This document shows positions 35,828 to 44,714 of a stretch of 64,000 nt of DNA, piece after piece (positions within the stretch are counted from its first letter, which is position 1; the number at the start of each line of letters is the position of its first letter). The notes under the pieces were generated by a model. The model searched no databases. It saw only the letters and a program-made list of their open reading frames with translations, and was not told the DNA's origin. A program made the position numbers and the translations under genes. Source of the stretch: Paracoccus aestuariivivens (lineage in GTDB: Bacteria > Pseudomonadota > Alphaproteobacteria > Rhodobacterales > Rhodobacteraceae); contig NZ_WMIE01000001.1 in the NCBI RefSeq assembly GCF_009711225.1, positions 992,001 to 1,056,000 of the forward strand. The letters are read 5' to 3'.

Positions 35828-36556
35828 CTATCGGTCCTTCGACGCCAGCCAATCGATGATGATCCCGCGCAGGCGCTCACCCGAGAATGACGGGAAATGC
35901 CCTCCGTGGACCACACGCACCGGCAGTTTCAGCAGGCGCTGCATCGAGGCGATGTATGCTGCGGCATCCGAGTGATAGGTGTCTTCGATCAGCGGGCCGT
36001 CATAGACGATATCTCCCGAGATCAGGACGCCGGTCGCCGCTTCCCACAAGGCGATGCCTCCGGGGGAATGGCCGGGTGTGTGGATGATCTCGAAGCTGCG
36101 GTCGCCCAGATCTATCCTATCACCGTCCTCAAGCAGGCGTGTGGCGGGGGCCGATGTGACCGCGTAACTGGTCGAAAGATAGGGCTCTGGCGGCAGAGCC
36201 GTGAAAATCTCGTCTGTGACATAAGGATCGGCCAAGGTTGCGGCGCGGGTCGGATTGGCCAGAATTTCCGCCTCTGCCCTGTGGCATAGGCGGCAATCGA
36301 ATTCGTGGTGGCAGCCGATATGGTCGAAATGGGTGTGGCTTGCCACCGCGCCCAGCGGCCGCCCACTGACCAGAGGCACCCATTCCCGCAGCGAAACGAC
36401 CCCCATGCCGCTATCGACCAGCATGTCACGGTCCCGTCCACGCACATGCCAGATGTTGCAGCGATAGAATTCGTGGATATGTGGCTCGTCTATCCATGTG
36501 ATGTCATCCCCGACCCGACGCAGGCGATACCAGTCCTGAGGGGGAACACGCTTCAC
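35828..36556 (-). CDS. Metallo-beta-lactamase-fold hydrolase
   Basis: A 242-residue MBL-fold enzyme with the zinc motif HTHFDH (His74, His76, Asp78, His79), a later His in HTPGHSPGG and the bridging Asp in SGDIVYD, so a two-metal site is intact. No signal peptide. Its start overlaps the end of the transporter ATPase by four bases, making it the last gene of the polyamine-type transporter operon. Inference: it hydrolyses the imported compound (amide, lactone, ester or thioester); the family alone does not tell which. Confidence 0.88.
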   Translation of the reverse strand: MKRVPPQDWYRLRRVGDDITWIDEPHIHEFYRCNIWHVRGRDRDMLVDSGMGVVSLREWVPLVSGRPLGAVASHTHFDHIGCHHEFDCRLCHRAEAEILANPTRAATLADPYVTDEIFTALPPEPYLSTSYAVTSAPATRLLEDGDRIDLGDRSFEIIHTPGHSPGGIALWEAATGVLISGDIVYDGPLIEDTYHSDAAAYIASMQRLLKLPVRVVHGGHFPSFSGERLRGIIIDWLASKDR

Positions 36557-37587
36557 GCAGCGACCTCGTCGCGCAGGATGACGGCGTTGGTTGCGAACAG
36601 TTCAACATTCTGTCCGATACCGGGTTGGCTGCCTTGGGGCAAATGGGCGACGATCCGCGTCCCCTCAGCGGCCAATGGTTCGAAATGGCAGCGATGATGC
36701 GTCCCGAAAAAGCCACTTTCGACCAGACGCGCAGGGCCCAGTGACACATCGCCGGAAAAGCCGATATTTTCCGGGCGGATGCACAGGACACCCTCGCGGC
36801 CCGTCATCGTCATTGCAATAGGGCCAAACGGCGATTGTGCGTTCTGGCCATTGGCGGTCACCGGAATGCGGTTCATCTCGCCCATGAAATTGGCTGAGAA
36901 CAGGCTGGCGGGTCGCAGATAGACATCCTCGGGGGAGCCGCAATGTTCGATGCGGCCCTGATTCATCACGACGATGCGGTCGGCGACGGCCATAGCCTCT
37001 TCCTGATCGTGGGTCACATGGACAAAAGTCGTGCCGACCCGGCGCTGGATGGCCTTCAACTCGTCCTGCATCTGGCGGCGCAGTTTCATATCCAAGGCGC
37101 CCAATGGTTCGTCCAACAATAGCACATCGGGTGACACGGCCAAAGCGCGGGCCAAGGCAACGCGCTGGCGCTGCCCGCCGGACAATTCATGCGGGCGGCG
37201 CGAGGCTTTGTCGCCAAGGCCGACCATCTCCAGCATTTCCTGAGCGCGCGTGCGCCGTTCGGATTTGCCGACACCACGCATCCGCAACCCGAAGCCGACA
37301 TTGTCCAGCAAGGTCATATGCGGGAACAGGGCGTAGTCCTGAAACATCGTTGTTGTCGGACGGCCACGAGGCGGGACATGGGTCATGTCCTTGCCATTGA
37401 TGATGACCTTGCCCTCGGTCGGGGTGACGAAGCCGCCAAGGATCGACAGCAGCGTGGTCTTGCCACAGCCCGATGGTCCCAGAAGCACGATGAACTCGCC
37501 CGCTGCTATGGTCAGATCGACTTTATGTAGCGCGGTGAAATTGCCGAAGCGGTGGTGGATTGCCTCGAAACGGACTTCAGCGGTCAT
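36553..37587 (-). CDS. Spermidine/putrescine-type ABC transporter ATPase
   Basis: A 344-residue PotA-like ATPase: Walker A GPSGCGKT (37-44), signature LSGGQRQRVALARAL, Walker B LLLDEPLGALD, and a C-terminal TOBE domain. Overlaps the permease before it by ATGA and the hydrolase after it by ATGA. Real PotA, an iron transporter or an opine/phosphonate-type importer would look alike; the binding protein at 39217-40269 favours a polyamine-like cation. Confidence 0.9.
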   Translation of the reverse strand: MTAEVRFEAIHHRFGNFTALHKVDLTIAAGEFIVLLGPSGCGKTTLLSILGGFVTPTEGKVIINGKDMTHVPPRGRPTTTMFQDYALFPHMTLLDNVGFGLRMRGVGKSERRTRAQEMLEMVGLGDKASRRPHELSGGQRQRVALARALAVSPDVLLLDEPLGALDMKLRRQMQDELKAIQRRVGTTFVHVTHDQEEAMAVADRIVVMNQGRIEHCGSPEDVYLRPASLFSANFMGEMNRIPVTANGQNAQSPFGPIAMTMTGREGVLCIRPENIGFSGDVSLGPARLVESGFFGTHHRCHFEPLAAEGTRIVAHLPQGSQPGIGQNVELFATNAVILRDEVAA

Positions 37588-38354
37588 GGGCGGGGCTTTC
37601 GGAATAGGGTCAGTTCAAGCGTCACGACGATTGCGACCGAAACAAGGAAGACCAGTGAGCCGATCGCGTTCGTCTTGGGCGACAGGCCCGAACGCAGCAT
37701 CGACCAGATTTCAACGGGCAGGGTGATGTCAAAGCGGGTCAGCAGGAAGGCGATGATGAACTCGTCCCAGCTGAAGGTCACCGACAGGAAAAAGGAAGCG
37801 GCCAGCGCCGGAGCGAGCATTGGAGCCGAGACCAGCGCCAGAACCTGCCATTCCCGTGCGCCCAGATCGCGGGCAGCGCGCAGCGCATTGCGCTGATGCT
37901 CGCCCATCGCGGCATAGATGATCGAGAAGCATAGCGGCAGGTTGATGACGACATGACCGATACCGGTCGCCAGCAACGACGGACGCAGCCCGAGTTTGTT
38001 GAATATCTGGAGCAGTCCAAGGCCGATGATGAGGTAGCTGACAGTCATGGGTGCAATTAGCACGCCGCGCATCACTACCGAGCCGGGCAGGGCAACCCGG
38101 GCCAGACCCGACGCCGCCAGAAAACCCAGCACCAACGCAACTGCTGATGAGCCGAACGCCACGATAAAGGAATTCCACAGCGCGGCCATCAGATCGCGGT
38201 CGGCGATCACCTCGGCGTACCATTTCAGTGTGAAGCCCTTGAGTGGCGGAACAGGCAGCCGTCCGTCCTGAAACGAGAAAACGACCAGCGCCACAACGGG
38301 CAGAAGGATGAAGACGAAGATCAGGACAAGATATGCCCAGGACAGGATACGCAT
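37584..38354 (-). CDS. PotC-like ABC transporter permease
   Basis: A 256-residue permease with six hydrophobic segments and the cytoplasmic EAA-type loop ARDLGAREWQVLALV. The start at 38354 overlaps the stop of the other permease by one base (TGATG) and gives the usual PotC N-terminus; the much longer upstream frame is a shadow of the neighbour. Confidence 0.9.
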   Translation of the reverse strand: MRILSWAYLVLIFVFILLPVVALVVFSFQDGRLPVPPLKGFTLKWYAEVIADRDLMAALWNSFIVAFGSSAVALVLGFLAASGLARVALPGSVVMRGVLIAPMTVSYLIIGLGLLQIFNKLGLRPSLLATGIGHVVINLPLCFSIIYAAMGEHQRNALRAARDLGAREWQVLALVSAPMLAPALAASFFLSVTFSWDEFIIAFLLTRFDITLPVEIWSMLRSGLSPKTNAIGSLVFLVSVAIVVTLELTLFRKPRP

Positions 38355-39208
38355 CAGACGCGCTCCATCTTTAGCCAGCGGGCGCAGGCGGCATAGGCCA
38401 ATGTGACCAGCACCATCAGCACGACGGCCAGTGCTGAAGCCATCGGGTAATCTCCACGTCTGCCCAATTGCAGCATGATCAGTTGCGGCAGGGTCAGTTC
38501 CGAATTTCCGCCCAGAATTTGCGGCGTGATATAGTCGCCGATGCACAGCACGAAGGTCAGAAACGCGCCGGTCATCACGCCGGGCAGGGTCAGCGGCAGA
38601 ATGACCAGAAAGATGACCTGCAATCGCGAGGCGCCCAGATCCTCGGCGGCGCGGGCGTAGTTCGGGGAAAGCTGGACGAGGTTCGAATAGATCGTCAGGG
38701 TCAAGAGCATGACGAAGAAATGGATAAAGCCGATGATGGTCGCGGCGCGCGTCGCCATGATCTGGACGGGCGCATCCAGAATGCCGCTTTGCACCAGCGT
38801 CTGCATAACGAGGCCGTTTTCTCCCAGAACAAGTGCCCATGAATAGGATCGCACGACGTAAGACGTCCAGAACGGCAGGACAGCCAGCAACAAAGCCAAC
38901 CTGCGCCACCTTGGGGGCACTCGGGTCGCGATGATCCATGCCAATGGCCAAGCCAGAATGACCGAAACCACGGTCACGATCGCAGAAATCTCAAGCGAGA
39001 CCCGGATGCCGCGCAGCAGTGACGGCTCCGAGAAGATCCGGACATAGTTGCCCAAACCCGGACCGGTCACGATTTCCCGCCCCTCCAGATGGGCAAGGCT
39101 CATCCAGATCATGGCGGCAAAGGGTAGGATGAAAAAGGCGAGAGTCCACAGCAGGGCGGGGGCCACCAAAGCGGCCCCTTGCTTGCGTTCAAAGCGTTCG
39201 ATGCTCAT
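38354..39208 (-). CDS. PotB-like ABC transporter permease
   Basis: A 284-residue permease with six hydrophobic segments and the EAA-type loop AEDLGASRLQVIFLVILP. Together with the PotC-like protein it forms the channel. It begins eight bases after the binding-protein stop. Confidence 0.9.
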   Translation of the reverse strand: MSIERFERKQGAALVAPALLWTLAFFILPFAAMIWMSLAHLEGREIVTGPGLGNYVRIFSEPSLLRGIRVSLEISAIVTVVSVILAWPLAWIIATRVPPRWRRLALLLAVLPFWTSYVVRSYSWALVLGENGLVMQTLVQSGILDAPVQIMATRAATIIGFIHFFVMLLTLTIYSNLVQLSPNYARAAEDLGASRLQVIFLVILPLTLPGVMTGAFLTFVLCIGDYITPQILGGNSELTLPQLIMLQLGRRGDYPMASALAVVLMVLVTLAYAACARWLKMERV

Positions 39209-39216
39209 GTCTCACG

Positions 39217-40269
39217 TCAGTTTTGCAGCATGTCGGTCCACAGATCCTGCATCGCGGCGTCGTCATCCGCGCTGGGGATCGGGTACAGTTGCGCGCGCTT
39301 CAGGTAATCGGACTGTTCGTCCCAGCGCAGCACGGTCTTCTGTTCGGGCGTCAGATGCTCGCCTGCCTTCGCATTGGCGGGCATGCCCCAGTAGCAGGCC
39401 GAGGTGGCCAAACGGGCCTGACCTTCGGGCGAAGTAAGGTACTTCACGAATTCCAGCGCCAGTTCGGGCTGCTGGGAATCTTTCAGCACCGCGATCGACT
39501 CGGCCCAAAGAACCGCGCCCTCGGCGGGGATGGTCCAGTCCAGATCGGGGTTCTCGGCGTGAAGGTTCGCCGTCAGGAATTCGCCGCCACCGACCAGAAT
39601 ATCGACCTCTCCGGTCGCCAGCGCAGTCTGGCTGCCGACGACATCCGCCACCTGCTTCGAGGCAGCTTTCAGTTTCATAAGCGGTTCGCGAAGGGTCTCG
39701 ATCTTGTCGCCATTCAGGTCCGAGGTCGGGAGGCCTTGAGCGATCCCGACGATCCCGAGCGCCGGAAGGTAATAGTCGTAGATGCCGATCCGACCGTCAT
39801 ATTTCCCCGACCACAGGGTGTTCAGGCTGGTCATATCCTTGGGATCGACCTTGGATCTGTTATAGGCCAGCGTGTTGTAGCCGAATTTGTCCGTCACGGC
39901 ATAGATAATTCCGTCGCGGGTATTGTGCGATGCCATCACCAGTTCGGGAAAGAAATCCGCAGTCGACACCGCCTCGGCAGGCAAGGGGGCCAGCACGTCG
40001 CGGTCAATGGCACGGCCGACATCGATCGCGTCGATCACCATCACGTCCCAATCGCCTGGACGGGATTGCTCAAGAATGGTCAGCCCTTCGGCAGTACCCT
40101 GGTATTCCTTGGTGTTGACCTTGACGTCATGGGCCTTTTCGAAAGGCTCGAGCAGTGCGGGATCGGCGTGGTCGCACCAGATCAGGGCGTTCAGTTCGGA
40201 TGCGGCTTGGGCGGCAAGCGGGGTGACGGCCGTGGCAAAGGTGATCGCGGCGCAGGCAGTTCTGATCAT
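39217..40269 (-). CDS. PotD-like periplasmic binding protein
   Basis: A 350-residue binding protein with a signal peptide (cleavage near AAQA-ASEL). The mature start LNALIWCDHADP and the segment DKFGYNTLAYNRSKV resemble PotD/PotF proteins. Chosen start: ATG 40269 with AGGAG eight bases upstream. It is the first gene of the operon (binding protein, two permeases, ATPase, hydrolase), diverging from the TetR gene. Confidence 0.9.
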   Translation of the reverse strand: MIRTACAAITFATAVTPLAAQAASELNALIWCDHADPALLEPFEKAHDVKVNTKEYQGTAEGLTILEQSRPGDWDVMVIDAIDVGRAIDRDVLAPLPAEAVSTADFFPELVMASHNTRDGIIYAVTDKFGYNTLAYNRSKVDPKDMTSLNTLWSGKYDGRIGIYDYYLPALGIVGIAQGLPTSDLNGDKIETLREPLMKLKAASKQVADVVGSQTALATGEVDILVGGGEFLTANLHAENPDLDWTIPAEGAVLWAESIAVLKDSQQPELALEFVKYLTSPEGQARLATSACYWGMPANAKAGEHLTPEQKTVLRWDEQSDYLKRAQLYPIPSADDDAAMQDLWTDMLQN

Positions 40270-40326
40270 CAATGTGACTCCTGTCGGGAAAATGAGGACC
40301 TCTTTGTGTCCTTTCTAGAAAAAAGT

Positions 40327-40338
40327 TGAACCAGTTCA
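40327..40338. promoter_or_regulatory. Candidate TetR operator in the divergent promoter region
   Basis: TGAAC-CA-GTTCA is a 5-base inverted repeat with a two-base spacer, about 60 bases before the transporter operon and about 45 before the TetR gene. Position and form fit a TetR-family site. Confidence 0.5.
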
Positions 40339-40381
40339 TTTTTGCAGTCAATAATAATTTCAACATTCCAGCGAGGACATG

Positions 40382-41002
40382 ATGGCAGGCCTGCGCGAAA
40401 GACAAAAAGCCGACCGAAACCGGCGCATCCTCGAGGCGGCAAGCACGCTTTTTGGGCAAATGGGTTATGAGGCCGCGCGGATCGACGCGATTGCGAACGA
40501 TGCCGAGGTCTCGGTCGGGACTTTGTACAACTATTTCGAAAACAAGGCCGATCTGCTTTTGGCCATTGTCAGCATGGAGGTCGAGGAGGTTCTGGGGCAG
40601 GGCGCAGCGGTGGTGGCCGATCCGCCTTCGACCGTCGCCGATGCCTTGGGGAAACTGATCCAGACCTATTACGATCACTCGCTGGTTTACCTCACCAAAG
40701 AAATGTGGCGCGCCGCGATGGCGATGACGATCCAGCAACCCGAAGCCCCCTTTTCGCGCCGCTACCGTGAACTCGATGCGGCATTGGCGGCGCAGGTGTG
40801 TGATCTGATCCGGACCTTGCAAACGCGGGGCGACGTGCGGGCCGATCTGGACGCCTCTGCGCTGGGAGAGATCGCCTTCAATGATCTGAACTCGCTATTC
40901 ACCGAGTTCACCTTGGATGAGGGACAGTCGCTGCCGCAATTGCGGGCGCGGCTTGACGCACATCTTGGGGCTTTTACGCGATTGATCTCACGCGAAGGCT
41001 GA
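40382..41002 (+). CDS. TetR-family transcriptional regulator
   Basis: A 206-residue TetR regulator. The N-terminal helix-turn-helix contains RILEAASTLFGQMGYEAAR and VSVGTLYNYFENKADLL; the C-terminal ligand domain is not assigned. ATG at 40382 is five bases behind GAGG; the ATG at 40379 is too close. Divergent from the polyamine-type transporter operon, so it probably represses that operon in response to the transported compound. Confidence 0.87.
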   Translation: MAGLRERQKADRNRRILEAASTLFGQMGYEAARIDAIANDAEVSVGTLYNYFENKADLLLAIVSMEVEEVLGQGAAVVADPPSTVADALGKLIQTYYDHSLVYLTKEMWRAAMAMTIQQPEAPFSRRYRELDAALAAQVCDLIRTLQTRGDVRADLDASALGEIAFNDLNSLFTEFTLDEGQSLPQLRARLDAHLGAFTRLISREG

Positions 41003-41086
41003 TTGCGAAGAGTTGTTGCCTGACGCGTTGAATTATCTGATGCTGCGCTGCGGAATGCTTGGTATTTCACGGCAACGGAGCGACAG

Positions 41087-42130
41087 ATGACTGACGCCGT
41101 ACTGCCTATCAATCTTGCGCTGCAAGGCGGCGGCTCGCATGGCGCGCTGGCCTGGGGCGTCCTTGATCGCTTGCTGGAGGAACCCCGGCTTCGCATTTCG
41201 GAAGTCAGCGGGACCAGTGCCGGAGCCATGAATGCCGTCGTTCTGGCGCATGGGCTGGAAAAAGGTGGCCGCGAGGGCGCACGCGAGGCGCTGAACGGTT
41301 TCTGGAAAGCGATCAGCGACGCGGCACGTTACTCGCCGATGCAGCCGACAATCTGGGACCGGATGAAGGGTGATTTCTCGCTTGACCGCTCGCCGAGCTA
41401 TCTGGCTGCGGAGGCGCTGAGCAGGATGTTCTCGCCCTACGAGTTGAACCCGTTCGACCTGAACCCGCTGCGTGATCTTTTGAACGAGATGATCGATTTC
41501 AATGCGATCAATGGCTCGGACAAGATCCGCGTCCATCTGACCGCGACCAATGTCCGTTCCGGTCTTGCGCGGATTTTCTCGACCGGCGAAATTTCCAGTG
41601 AAACGGTGCTGGCCTCGGCGTGTTTGCCGTTGATGTATCGTGCGATCGAAATTGACGGTGAGGCCTATTGGGATGGCGGCTATTCCGCCAATCCTTCGCT
41701 GACGCCTTTGATCCTTGATAGCGACGTCATCGACGTGCTGATTGTCCAGCTGAACCCGATGCGTCGCGAAAAGCTGCCGCGAAATGCGCGCGAGATCATC
41801 AACCGTGTCAACGAGTTGAGCTTCAACACCAGCCTGATCAAGGAATTGCGGGCGCTGAGCAATCTGAGCCGTCTGATCGAGGAAGGTAAGGTCGAGCTAA
41901 GCGAGGGGGTCGACCTGCGTCTGCACATGATCCATGGCGAAGAAGACCTGCAGGATCTGTCCGCGTCAAGCAAGCTGAATGCGGATTGGGATTATCTGCA
42001 ATACCTGTTCGGGCGCGGCCGGATCTGGGCCGAGGATTGGCTGACCAAGCATCTGGACGATGTTGGCAAACGTCCCTCGTTCTGGGTCGAAGAACTTTTC
42101 GGCCAGCCCCGCCCGGGCAGCAGACGCTGA
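41087..42130 (+). CDS. Patatin-like phospholipase
   Basis: A 347-residue patatin-fold acyl hydrolase with the complete Ser-Asp dyad: oxyanion motif GGGSHG (14-19), nucleophile elbow GTSAG with Ser44, and Asp196 in DGG (196-198). No signal peptide or membrane helix. Family members cleave phospholipids or other acyl esters, and some bind the poly-hydroxybutyrate granule or are secreted effectors. Single gene; its stop is only five bases before the structured leader of the peptide transporter operon. Confidence 0.9.
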   Translation: MTDAVLPINLALQGGGSHGALAWGVLDRLLEEPRLRISEVSGTSAGAMNAVVLAHGLEKGGREGAREALNGFWKAISDAARYSPMQPTIWDRMKGDFSLDRSPSYLAAEALSRMFSPYELNPFDLNPLRDLLNEMIDFNAINGSDKIRVHLTATNVRSGLARIFSTGEISSETVLASACLPLMYRAIEIDGEAYWDGGYSANPSLTPLILDSDVIDVLIVQLNPMRREKLPRNAREIINRVNELSFNTSLIKELRALSNLSRLIEEGKVELSEGVDLRLHMIHGEEDLQDLSASSKLNADWDYLQYLFGRGRIWAEDWLTKHLDDVGKRPSFWVEELFGQPRPGSRR

Positions 42131-42135
42131 AAAAG

Positions 42136-42260
42136 CTTTCCGGCGATAATTTGTTGGCGTAGGCCTGCGGTTTCGCAGCCTGTAACGCGACTTACGTTCG
42201 GATGCGTCTCGCATCGGCCGCAAGTTGCAGATACTCTGCGGCCAAAGCATTGCCGGAAAG
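42136..42260 (+). promoter_or_regulatory. Structured 5' leader that can hide the ribosome-binding site of the peptide transporter operon
   Basis: CTTTCCGGC (42136-42144) and GCCGGAAAG (42252-42260) are perfect complements. The right arm contains the GGAAAGG ribosome-binding site of the gene at 42270. Between them are three perfect hairpins: CTGCG/CGCAG (42165-42178, loop GTTT), GATGCG/CGCATC (42201-42215, loop TCT) and GGCCGCA/TGCGGCC (42216-42243). A further AACG/CGTT or GTAA/TTAC pair is near 42182-42198. The layout is a closed multi-branch junction, as in riboswitches or attenuator leaders. No known class is recognised. Confidence 0.55.
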
Positions 42261-42269
42261 GTTCCTGAC

Positions 42270-43751
42270 ATGAGCACCAAACGTTTCACCGCCCAGATTC
42301 TGGGCCTTGCCTCTGCAGCGCTGCTAGCCGCGACGGTCGCGCAGGCGGATCCGGCGGCGGTGATCCGTGTCGGCTCGCTTTACGAGCCGCAGAACCTCGA
42401 TAACACCGCTGGTGCAGGGCAGGGGATCAACGAAGCCTTCAACGACAACGTCTATGAGGCGCTGTTCCGGCTGAACGACGATGGCACGGTCGCGCCGGTG
42501 CTGGCCGAAAAGCACGATGTCAGCGCCGATGGTCTGACCCACACCTTCACGCTGAAATCGGGCGTGACCTTCCATTCGGGTGAGCCGCTGACCGCCGCGG
42601 ATGTGAAATATTCGATCGAGCGCGTCACCGCCGAGACCTCGAAATCCTCGCGCAAGAAAAGCCTGTCGGCGATTGAGGCGATCGAGACGCCGGATGACAA
42701 GACCGTCGTCATCAAGCTGAAATCGAAGTCGATCTCGCTGCCCTACAACCTCAGCTATGTCTGGGTTGTGAACGACGCGGCGGGTGACATCACCGGCAAG
42801 GAAGACGGCACCGGCCCCTATAAGCTGGCCGATTGGAAGCGCGGCTCGGCTTTGTCGCTTGAGGCTTCCGACGCCTATTGGGGCGACAAGCCCGCCAATG
42901 CCGGCGCGATGTTCAGCTATTTCACCGAGGCCGCTGCGTTAAACAACGCGCTGCTGACCGATGCCGTGGACATCATCACCTCGGTCCAAAGCCCGGACGC
43001 GCTGGCGCAGTTCGAGGACACCTCGGCCTTCAAGATCTCCGAGGGTAAGTCCACGACCAAGCAGATCATGGCCTATAACGACCGCGTCGCACCCTTCGAC
43101 AACGTCAAGGTCCGCAAGGCGCTGGCCCGCACCGTTGACAAGAAGATGTTGCTTTCGGCGATCTGGGGCGACCGCGGTATGGTTCTGGGCAGCTTCGTGC
43201 CGCCGACTGACGCATGGTATGAGGACCTGACCAGCGTCGACGCCTACGACCCGGAAAGCGCCAAGGCGCTTCTGGCCGAGGCCGGTTTCCCCGAGGGCTT
43301 CACCTTCACGCTGGAAACCCCGAATTACGACCCGCACCCGATCACGGCCGAGTTCCTGAAAGCCGAACTCGCCAAGGTCGGCGTGACGGTGAACATCCAT
43401 GTCATCACCGCCAACGAATGGTACACCAAGGTCTATCAGGCCAAGGATTTCCAAGCGACGCTGCAAGAGCATGTGAACCATCGCGACGTGGGCTTCTATG
43501 GCAACCCAGATTTCTACTGGGGCTATAACAACCCGCAAGTGACCGAGCTGGTCGCGAGCGCCGAGGCCAGCGACTCCGACGCCCAGCAGGCCGACAAGCT
43601 GCGCGAGGCGAACCGCATCATCACCGAGGATGCCGCTTCGAACTGGCTGTTCCTCTATCCGCAGATCGTGGTCTCGAACACCAAGACCACGGGCTATCCG
43701 GTCAATGGGCTGAACGCGCAATTCTTCCTGCGCGGGATTACCAAAGAGTAA
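42270..43751 (+). CDS. Peptide/opine-type ABC transporter periplasmic binding protein
   Basis: A 493-residue SBP_bac_5 (DppA/OppA-type) protein with a signal peptide (cleavage near VAQA-DPAA) and typical blocks such as LYEPQNLDNT, VAPVLAEKHDVSADGLT and DVKYSIERV. It is the first gene of a five-protein importer. The start codon at 42270 lies nine bases after the GGAAAGG that is part of the leader stem. Codon use is strongly biased (few rare codons), suggesting high expression. The substrate (peptide, opine, nickel or other) is unknown. Confidence 0.92.
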   Translation: MSTKRFTAQILGLASAALLAATVAQADPAAVIRVGSLYEPQNLDNTAGAGQGINEAFNDNVYEALFRLNDDGTVAPVLAEKHDVSADGLTHTFTLKSGVTFHSGEPLTAADVKYSIERVTAETSKSSRKKSLSAIEAIETPDDKTVVIKLKSKSISLPYNLSYVWVVNDAAGDITGKEDGTGPYKLADWKRGSALSLEASDAYWGDKPANAGAMFSYFTEAAALNNALLTDAVDIITSVQSPDALAQFEDTSAFKISEGKSTTKQIMAYNDRVAPFDNVKVRKALARTVDKKMLLSAIWGDRGMVLGSFVPPTDAWYEDLTSVDAYDPESAKALLAEAGFPEGFTFTLETPNYDPHPITAEFLKAELAKVGVTVNIHVITANEWYTKVYQAKDFQATLQEHVNHRDVGFYGNPDFYWGYNNPQVTELVASAEASDSDAQQADKLREANRIITEDAASNWLFLYPQIVVSNTKTTGYPVNGLNAQFFLRGITKE

Positions 43752-43754
43752 CGG

Positions 43755-44714
43755 ATGGGGCGGTATCTTCTTCGCCGGACCTTCGTGCTGGCCCTGTCGC
43801 TGATCGCGGCAGGGCTGGTGCTTTTCGTATTGCTGAGGCTTTTGCCGGGCGATCCTTCGGCGGCGCTGCTGTCGGTCGGCGCGGATGAGGCGCAGATTGC
43901 CGCCGCGCGCGAGCAGGTCGGTTCGGACCTGCCGATCTGGATGCAGCTGGGCAAGTTCCTGTCCGACCTTGCGCGTTTCGATCTGGGCAAGTCCTTCGTC
44001 TCGGGCGCGCCGGTCCTGCCCGAGATCATGACGCGGCTGTCCGTGACCCTGCCGTTGACGGTGGCGTCCTTCCTGCTGGCGATCGTGATCGCGGTACCCT
44101 TGGGCATCGTCTCGGCGCTGCGGGCGGATCGCTGGTATGGCGGGCTTTTGTCGGCGGTCTCGCAGCTTGGAATTGCGGTCCCGGTCTTCTGGATCGGCAT
44201 CCTGCTGATCTGGATTGTCGCGGTGAAATTCCGCCTGCTGCCCGCGAGCGGCTTTCCGATGAAGGGCTGGGAGGATGCCGCTGGCGCTTTCCGCGCGTTG
44301 ATCCTGCCGGTGGTGACGATTGCGCTGGTCATGTCGGCCTCGTTGATGCGCTATGTGCGCTCGGCGACCTTCGATGTGCTGGGCGCGGATTACCTACGGA
44401 ATGCCCGCGCCTTGGGGGCAAGCTTTCCGCAGGCGCTGATCCGCCACGGTATCCGCAACGGGGCCGTTCCGGTGATTTCGATCCTTGGCATTGAACTGGC
44501 CTCGACCCTGTTGGGCGCGGTCGTGGTGGAGCGGGTTTTTGCCCTGCCGGGCCTCGGCTCGATGCTGCTGCTGGGCATCCAGCAGCGGGATTATCCGACG
44601 GTGCAGGGGGTGCTGCTGGTCTCGACCCTGATGGTGCTGCTGATCGGCTTTCTGGCCGATGTGATCCAGCGCCTGATCGACCCGAGGCTGCGTGAGACGG
44701 TGGCTGGCCGATGA
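43755..44714 (+). CDS. Peptide-type ABC transporter permease (DppB-like)
   Basis: A 319-residue permease with six hydrophobic segments. The N-terminal MGRYLLRRTFV and the loop ALGASFPQALIRHGIRN are typical of DppB. It follows the binding protein by three bases and overlaps the next permease by ATGA. Confidence 0.92.
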   Translation: MGRYLLRRTFVLALSLIAAGLVLFVLLRLLPGDPSAALLSVGADEAQIAAAREQVGSDLPIWMQLGKFLSDLARFDLGKSFVSGAPVLPEIMTRLSVTLPLTVASFLLAIVIAVPLGIVSALRADRWYGGLLSAVSQLGIAVPVFWIGILLIWIVAVKFRLLPASGFPMKGWEDAAGAFRALILPVVTIALVMSASLMRYVRSATFDVLGADYLRNARALGASFPQALIRHGIRNGAVPVISILGIELASTLLGAVVVERVFALPGLGSMLLLGIQQRDYPTVQGVLLVSTLMVLLIGFLADVIQRLIDPRLRETVAGR

